Assembly: GCA_040380145.1 (NCBI GenBank) | Contig: JBEIJQ010000055.1 | Span: 1 to 19,077 of the forward strand | Source of the DNA: JBEIJQ01 sp040380145 | GTDB lineage: Bacteria > Bacteroidota > Bacteroidia > Chitinophagales > Saprospiraceae | Direction of reading: 5' to 3' | DNA length: 19,077 nt | Part shown: positions 14,622 through 19,077 of the stretch, piece after piece | Layout: each line of letters begins with the position of its first letter | Position numbering within the stretch: position 1 is the first letter of the stretch | The notes under the pieces: generated by a model | The model's database searches: none | What the model was told of the DNA's origin: nothing | The model's input: only the letters and a program-made list of their open reading frames with translations | Made by a program: the position numbers and the translations under genes

Positions 14622-17600
14622 TCAGGACTGGTAGAAGCTGTCTTCGCCGTTGGTCACCTTCATCAGGTACGAAACCGTCGGCCGGACGTTCACTTCTTCG
14701 AGCGCGTGGTAGTTGAGCGGTGTTTCCCATTGGGCCATCAACTCGCTGTTGGGATCGTTGCGGTCGCCGAAAACGATGGCTCCGGTCGGACAGGCCGTCT
14801 GGCAGGCTGTTTTCACATCGCCATCTTCCAACTTGCGGCTTTCCACTTTGGCGGTGAGCTTGCCCGCTTGGATCCTCTGGACGCACAGCGAACATTTCTC
14901 GATGACCCCGCGCGAACGGACCGTCACATCGGGGTTCAGCACCATCCGGGTAAGGTTGTCGGTCATGTAGGTCAGCGTTTCCTTGTCGGAATTGTCAGAG
15001 TTGAGGTTGTGCTCGTTGCTCCAGAACAAGTCCGCAGAGGTGTAGTCGAGCCAGTTGAAACGGCGTACTTTGAAGGGACAGTTGTTGGCGCAATAGCGGG
15101 TGCCGATACAACGGTTGTAGGCCATTTGGTTGAGCCCTTCGAAACTATGGTTGGTCGCATTGACCGGACAGACGTTTTCGCAGGGCGCGTTTTGGCAGTG
15201 CTGGCACATCATCGGCATGTAGGCCGTGTTGGGCGTTTCTTCGTTGCCGTAGAAATAGCGGTCGATGCGCAGCCAAGTCATTTCGTGCGAGCGCGCGACT
15301 TCGCGCTTGCCGACCACCGGCACATTGTTTTCCGCTACACAGGCCACTTGGCAAGCGCCGCAGCCGATGCAGGCGCTGAGGTCAATAGACATACCCCAAA
15401 AGTGGCTGCGCTGGTACTCCGAATATTCCGGATAGAGGCCCTTTTCGTTGAGGTGCTGGGCTTCATGGCGAAACTCGGCCAAATCCTCTTGCTTTTCCTT
15501 GAGATCGGCCACCGTGGCGGCAAAAAGCACCGAACGCTTGGTGAGGGAGCCCTGGAAACCGTGGTGGCCGAGGACGGTTTCGTCCACATTCGGCTCATCG
15601 GTTGCTTTAGAAGCATCGGTCTGAATGCCGTAGGTGTGGTGCATCTGGACACTGGAAAACCAATCTTCTTTTCCGGTCTTGCCTCCAACGGCAACCTCCG
15701 CATTCGAATAGGAAAAATAACCGCCCTGGAATTTGGCCATCGGGTAAACATCCACTCCGACGCGGTTGCCCGCAGGACCCGCCGCATCACGACCGTATCC
15801 CAGGCCGACGGCGATCGTGTCCTTGTGCATGCCGAACTGGCGGTATACCGCAAATTCGGCCTCTACGCCGCCGATGGTCAATTTGACCAAGTCGCCGTCC
15901 TGCAATTTGTGCAGATCGCCCAAGAAAGCATCGAAATTGTTGACGCCCTGGTCGTAGCGAACCGGAATGGCCAAATAATTGCCCCAAGTGGTGCGTTGGA
16001 CCGGATCGGGCATTTCCTGCAACCAGGGATTGTTGGCGTAGGAGCCGTTGCCGATGTTGACGGTTTCATAGAACACCACCTCCAAACCAGAGGTGCCGGG
16101 CGATTTCAGGGCCGAAGCGGCTGCCGAAAGAGCCTCCGCAGAGGGCGCGGACACGGAAACCGAAGCGGTATCGACGCTGAAAACGCCATCGTGCACGCAC
16201 TGGTCCCAAAATCCGGTGAAAGTAGCAAAACCGCCACCGCTCTTGGCGTACACCTTCGTTTCCCACTGCTTTTTCACATACTCATAAAAGGGCTGCTCGG
16301 AAAGCATGTCCAAATTGGCGCTTTCCCCCCATGCCAAGAAACTTTGACCGGCCTGACGGGTCTCGAACAGCGGACGGATGGTCGGCTGCACCAAGCTGTA
16401 GTGGCCGCTCTTCGGTTCCACATCGCCCCAAGACTCGAGGATGTGGTGGTCGGGCGCCACGAACTTGCACAGTTTGGACGTCTCGTCCAAGGAGCCGTTC
16501 AAGGAAACGGACAGTTTGACGCCGGCCAATTTTTGCCTGAACTCCGCTGCAAGGCCCGGCAGATCAAAAGCTGGGTTACAGTGGTAGAAAAAGATGGCGT
16601 CCACGCCGCCCATTTCGTCCAAAAGCGCCTTGACCGAAGCGTCGTTGCCCTGGCGCTGGTGGGAAAGCCGCGCGCTCAGGATAGTGCTGCCAAAGGATCC
16701 CAACATGGCGTTGATTCCCATGACCAGTGTCTGGATGGACTTGTCGTTGGTCCCGCACACCACCAAAGATTCGCCATTCGTGGCCACGAGGGCCTCGGCA
16801 GCCTTTTTGATGGCAGCATCTGCTTTGGCCCATGAGAAAGAGCCAGAGGGAGCAGACACCGACGGTGCTCCGATTTTTTCGGCCACCGCATTGTACAACT
16901 TGGCCACGGCGAGGCCCATTTCGCTGGGCTTGACCAACACGCGGTTGTCCGCGTTGGAACCCGTCAGCGACATGTGCGCCTCGAACTGGATGTGGCGGGA
17001 CATTTCCTTGGCAACATCTTTCATCTTGACGGCACGGCGGCGCTTGGCGTAATCCGCCGCAAATTCGACCGGCGACACCCAAGATCCGAGAAAATCGCAA
17101 TCGATGCCCACGATCGTTTTGGCTTTGTCGAAGCGGAAGTCGGGCAGTGCGCGCATGCCCATGGCATCGTTGCAAGCGTCCAACAGGGCGCTGCTCGAAA
17201 TCGGGTCGTACACCACGAACTTCACCTTGCCCTCATATTTGGAGGCAAACTCGGCCAGAGCAGCATCGAGCGAGGGGCTCATCTGCGTGTGCATCACCAC
17301 TCGGATGTTGCTGCTGGCGGTCAGGGCCGCTTTGATCTCTTTGTCCAGATCGGCCCAAGTCGTGGCCGTCACTTTGCCGTCGGCCACCTTTCCGGGCTGG
17401 CGCAGGCGATTGGTATCGTACAAGCTGAGCACCGTCGCCTGAGCGCGGGCGCTCGTACCTCCCTTCGTGATGGGTGAAAGCCCGTTGCCCTCGATCTTGA
17501 TGGGGCGGCCCTCCCGGGTCTTCACCAACACAGAGCAGTAATCACCGCCCAAGGCCAAGCTCGACGCATAATAGTTGGCAACACCCGGGACGATCTCATC

Positions 17601-17852
17601 GGGACGGATCGAATACGGAATGGCCTTGCGAACAGGTATATCACAAGCCGCTATCGTCGCGGCGCCCAAACTGAAGCCGAGCATTTTGAGGAAATCGCGG
17701 CGGTTGCCTTGCAACAGCCCACCGTTCTCGCCTTCTTCGGCCAAATTTTCCACCGACAGGGGTTGGAACTCCTGTTGGACAGACGCCAGGAACTCCGGGT
17801 CGTTGTTCAGCTGCTCGACGCTGGACCAAATTGGGGGAGTTTGCTTGCTCAT
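14622..17852 (-). CDS. actB: Alternative Complex III Fe-S subunit ActB (molybdopterin-oxidoreductase-like fused to ferredoxin domain)
   Basis: A 1076-residue fusion. Residues 51-70 (RRDFLKMLGFSLGAATIAAC) form a twin-arginine signal ending in a lipobox, so C70 is probably lipidated after Tat export. The large middle part resembles molybdopterin oxidoreductases; in ACIII this domain carries no molybdenum cofactor. The C-terminal domain has four cysteine groups: 828, 831, 834, 838; 883, 886, 891, 895; 915, 921, 925; and 987, 990, 1017, 1021. The third group reads CIGTRYCANNC, with Thr replacing the second cysteine, which fits three [4Fe-4S] clusters and one [3Fe-4S] cluster as known for ACIII. 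It passes electrons from the quinol site in ActC to the ActA hemes. It follows actA with an 83-base gap. Confidence 0.97.
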   Translation of the reverse strand: MSKQTPPIWSSVEQLNNDPEFLASVQQEFQPLSVENLAEEGENGGLLQGNRRDFLKMLGFSLGAATIAACDIPVRKAIPYSIRPDEIVPGVANYYASSLALGGDYCSVLVKTREGRPIKIEGNGLSPITKGGTSARAQATVLSLYDTNRLRQPGKVADGKVTATTWADLDKEIKAALTASSNIRVVMHTQMSPSLDAALAEFASKYEGKVKFVVYDPISSSALLDACNDAMGMRALPDFRFDKAKTIVGIDCDFLGSWVSPVEFAADYAKRRRAVKMKDVAKEMSRHIQFEAHMSLTGSNADNRVLVKPSEMGLAVAKLYNAVAEKIGAPSVSAPSGSFSWAKADAAIKKAAEALVATNGESLVVCGTNDKSIQTLVMGINAMLGSFGSTILSARLSHQRQGNDASVKALLDEMGGVDAIFFYHCNPAFDLPGLAAEFRQKLAGVKLSVSLNGSLDETSKLCKFVAPDHHILESWGDVEPKSGHYSLVQPTIRPLFETRQAGQSFLAWGESANLDMLSEQPFYEYVKKQWETKVYAKSGGGFATFTGFWDQCVHDGVFSVDTASVSVSAPSAEALSAAASALKSPGTSGLEVVFYETVNIGNGSYANNPWLQEMPDPVQRTTWGNYLAIPVRYDQGVNNFDAFLGDLHKLQDGDLVKLTIGGVEAEFAVYRQFGMHKDTIAVGLGYGRDAAGPAGNRVGVDVYPMAKFQGGYFSYSNAEVAVGGKTGKEDWFSSVQMHHTYGIQTDASKATDEPNVDETVLGHHGFQGSLTKRSVLFAATVADLKEKQEDLAEFRHEAQHLNEKGLYPEYSEYQRSHFWGMSIDLSACIGCGACQVACVAENNVPVVGKREVARSHEMTWLRIDRYFYGNEETPNTAYMPMMCQHCQNAPCENVCPVNATNHSFEGLNQMAYNRCIGTRYCANNCPFKVRRFNWLDYTSADLFWSNEHNLNSDNSDKETLTYMTDNLTRMVLNPDVTVRSRGVIEKCSLCVQRIQAGKLTAKVESRKLEDGDVKTACQTACPTGAIVFGDRNDPNSELMAQWETPLNYHALEEVNVRPTVSYLMKVTNGEDSFYQS

Positions 17853-17935
17853 TATATACGATTGTAATTAGGTGTGAAGCAAAAATATCGGGAGTTGTCT
17901 TTTTAGAGGCCCCTGTGAGGCGACCAAGACATAGA

Positions 17936-19077
17936 TCAATAGTGGCACTTTTGGCATTCCAAGCCACCGATGTCTTCCACGGTGACCGAGGAACGGGTGC
18001 CGTTTTTGATCTCTTCGTGATACTTTTTGAAGTATTCGCTGTAATAACCGTTTTGGGCGAATTTGACTTCGGTCTTGCGGTGGCAGTTGATGCACCAGCC
18101 CATCGAAAGCGGCGAATATTGGTACATCAGGTCCATTTTTTCAACGGGACCGTGGCAGGTCTGGCACTGGAGGCCACCCGCGGTGACGTGTTGGGCGTGG
18201 TTGAAATAAGCGTGGTCGGGCAGGTTGTGGATGCGCACCCACTCGATCGGCTTGTAGAACATCGCCTTGGCCGCTTGGAAGGCCTCCTCGACCAATTGCA
18301 CCCGCTCGTTGGGCTTCATGCCGGCTGCGTTGTACACGGAGTCGATCCAGTGGTGATAAATGGCTTTCAGTTCGGCCTCGCCCAGTTTTTCGGCATTTTC
18401 GATGTACGCCTTGTCAGAAGGCAGGTTGGGATTGTAGCCCGCTGCGGCGTAGATCTTGAGGATTTCGGCGCTGCTGGCGCCTTTGGCCGCGGCACCTTCG
18501 TGCGCGCCCTGCTGCACCACCGTGTGACAGTTCATACAAGTGCTTACGCCAGGAATGTTGGAGTGCTTGGAACGACGGGCTCCGTCATGGCAGTATTGGC
18601 AGTCTATTTTGTGCTTTCCCGCGTGCAGTGTGTGCGAAAAATTGATCGGCTGTGCCGGGGCATAGCCCTGTTGACGGCCCAAGCTGACCGCGTTCTGCAC
18701 GGTCAGGTAGCCGGCGGCGACCACCACAAAGAAAGTCAGGATGCTCAGGGTGCGCTTGGCGAGCAAAAAGTCCATGAAAGTCTTGCGCGGTCCCGCTGCT
18801 TCGCCGGCCTTCGCCTTGGCGACGGCGTCCAAAAAGCCGACTGTCTGGTACAGCACGGCGGCCAAAAGGGCCAACACGCCGAGAAGGCCCCAAACAAACC
18901 ATTTGTTGCCTTTTTCATCGTCGCCCCCCTTTGCAGCGGCGGTCGCCGCATCGGGCTTGGCCGGTCCGTCACAAGTGCCGGAGGCCTTGCAATTGATGTA
19001 GGCGATGATGTTGTCGATCTGCTCGTCCGACAGGGCGAAGGGCTGCATGACGGTGGGCTTCCACTCGTTCCACAGCG
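17936..19077 (-). CDS. actA: Alternative Complex III multiheme cytochrome ActA, 5' end outside the window
   Basis: An open frame runs from the right edge to a stop at 17936 (379 residues visible). The in-frame ATG at 19048 is internal: the codons before it continue a cytochrome c fold (NEWKPTVMQPFALSDEQIDN), whose Met is the likely axial heme ligand, so the gene and its first CxxCH extend beyond the window. Two membrane helices follow (about 50-70 and 101-120, counting from that Met). Then comes a pentaheme domain with CQYCH (150-154), CMNCH (171-175), CQTCH (295-299), CINCH (319-323) and CQKCH (365-369), the last one residue from the C-terminus. ActA conducts electrons from ActB to the terminal acceptor. 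A fused N-terminal monoheme domain is common in Bacteroidota ActA. The operon promoter is not in the window. Confidence 0.95.
   Translation of the reverse strand, partial: LWNEWKPTVMQPFALSDEQIDNIIAYINCKASGTCDGPAKPDAATAAAKGGDDEKGNKWFVWGLLGVLALLAAVLYQTVGFLDAVAKAKAGEAAGPRKTFMDFLLAKRTLSILTFFVVVAAGYLTVQNAVSLGRQQGYAPAQPINFSHTLHAGKHKIDCQYCHDGARRSKHSNIPGVSTCMNCHTVVQQGAHEGAAAKGASSAEILKIYAAAGYNPNLPSDKAYIENAEKLGEAELKAIYHHWIDSVYNAAGMKPNERVQLVEEAFQAAKAMFYKPIEWVRIHNLPDHAYFNHAQHVTAGGLQCQTCHGPVEKMDLMYQYSPLSMGWCINCHRKTEVKFAQNGYYSEYFKKYHEEIKNGTRSSVTVEDIGGLECQKCHY

Noticed and set aside
14706..16835. A 709-codon open frame on the plus strand opposite actB
   Set aside because: It is antisense to a gene with clear Fe-S and Tat motifs, shows no recognisable domain, and such long antisense frames arise from the codon bias of moderately GC-rich genes.

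Overview
The window looks like a chromosomal piece from an aerobic member of the Bacteroidota, perhaps a Saprospira- or Cytophaga-like lineage. This is inferred from the full act-cox gene order, tandem subunit III genes, a CPMC-type small membrane protein, starts without Shine-Dalgarno sequences and an AT-rich promoter style. No rRNA, tRNA, mobile element or CRISPR array is visible. Species-level placement is not possible from the sequence alone.

Layout: from the right edge down to about 4.0 kb, everything is on the minus strand and forms one long respiratory operon. It runs actA (cut by the window edge), actB, actC, actD, actE, actF, coxB (II), coxA (I), ctaB (heme O synthase), two subunit III-type genes, and coxD (IV). 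A strong intrinsic terminator at 3997-4034 ends this unit. A second, short minus-strand operon follows (3918 to 2354): an SCO-fold protein without any cysteine, a DUF420/CtaM-like membrane protein, and a small membrane protein with a CPMC motif. All three look like oxidase assembly factors. On the other side are a convergent plus-strand PhoD-like exported phosphatase (about 1310-2347) and, divergent from it, the start of glycogen synthase glgA (minus strand, 1200 to the left edge, truncated).

How it works together: Alternative Complex III (ActA-F) oxidises menaquinol at the membrane and passes electrons through Fe-S clusters and c-type hemes. An A1-type heme-copper oxidase (CoxA/CoxB/CoxC/CoxD) reduces O2. 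Co-transcription of both complexes fits the known ACIII-oxidase supercomplex of Flavobacterium johnsoniae. ctaB starts heme A synthesis; no heme A synthase (ctaA) lies in the window.

The most notable features are the SCO-like protein that has lost its copper ligands next to a CPMC-motif protein, a 109-residue histidine-rich loop in ActF with further His-rich tails on ActC, CoxA and CoxC, and a soluble insertion of about 94 residues in CoxC. No wholly new system is evident. The unusual parts are modifications of a known respiratory locus.
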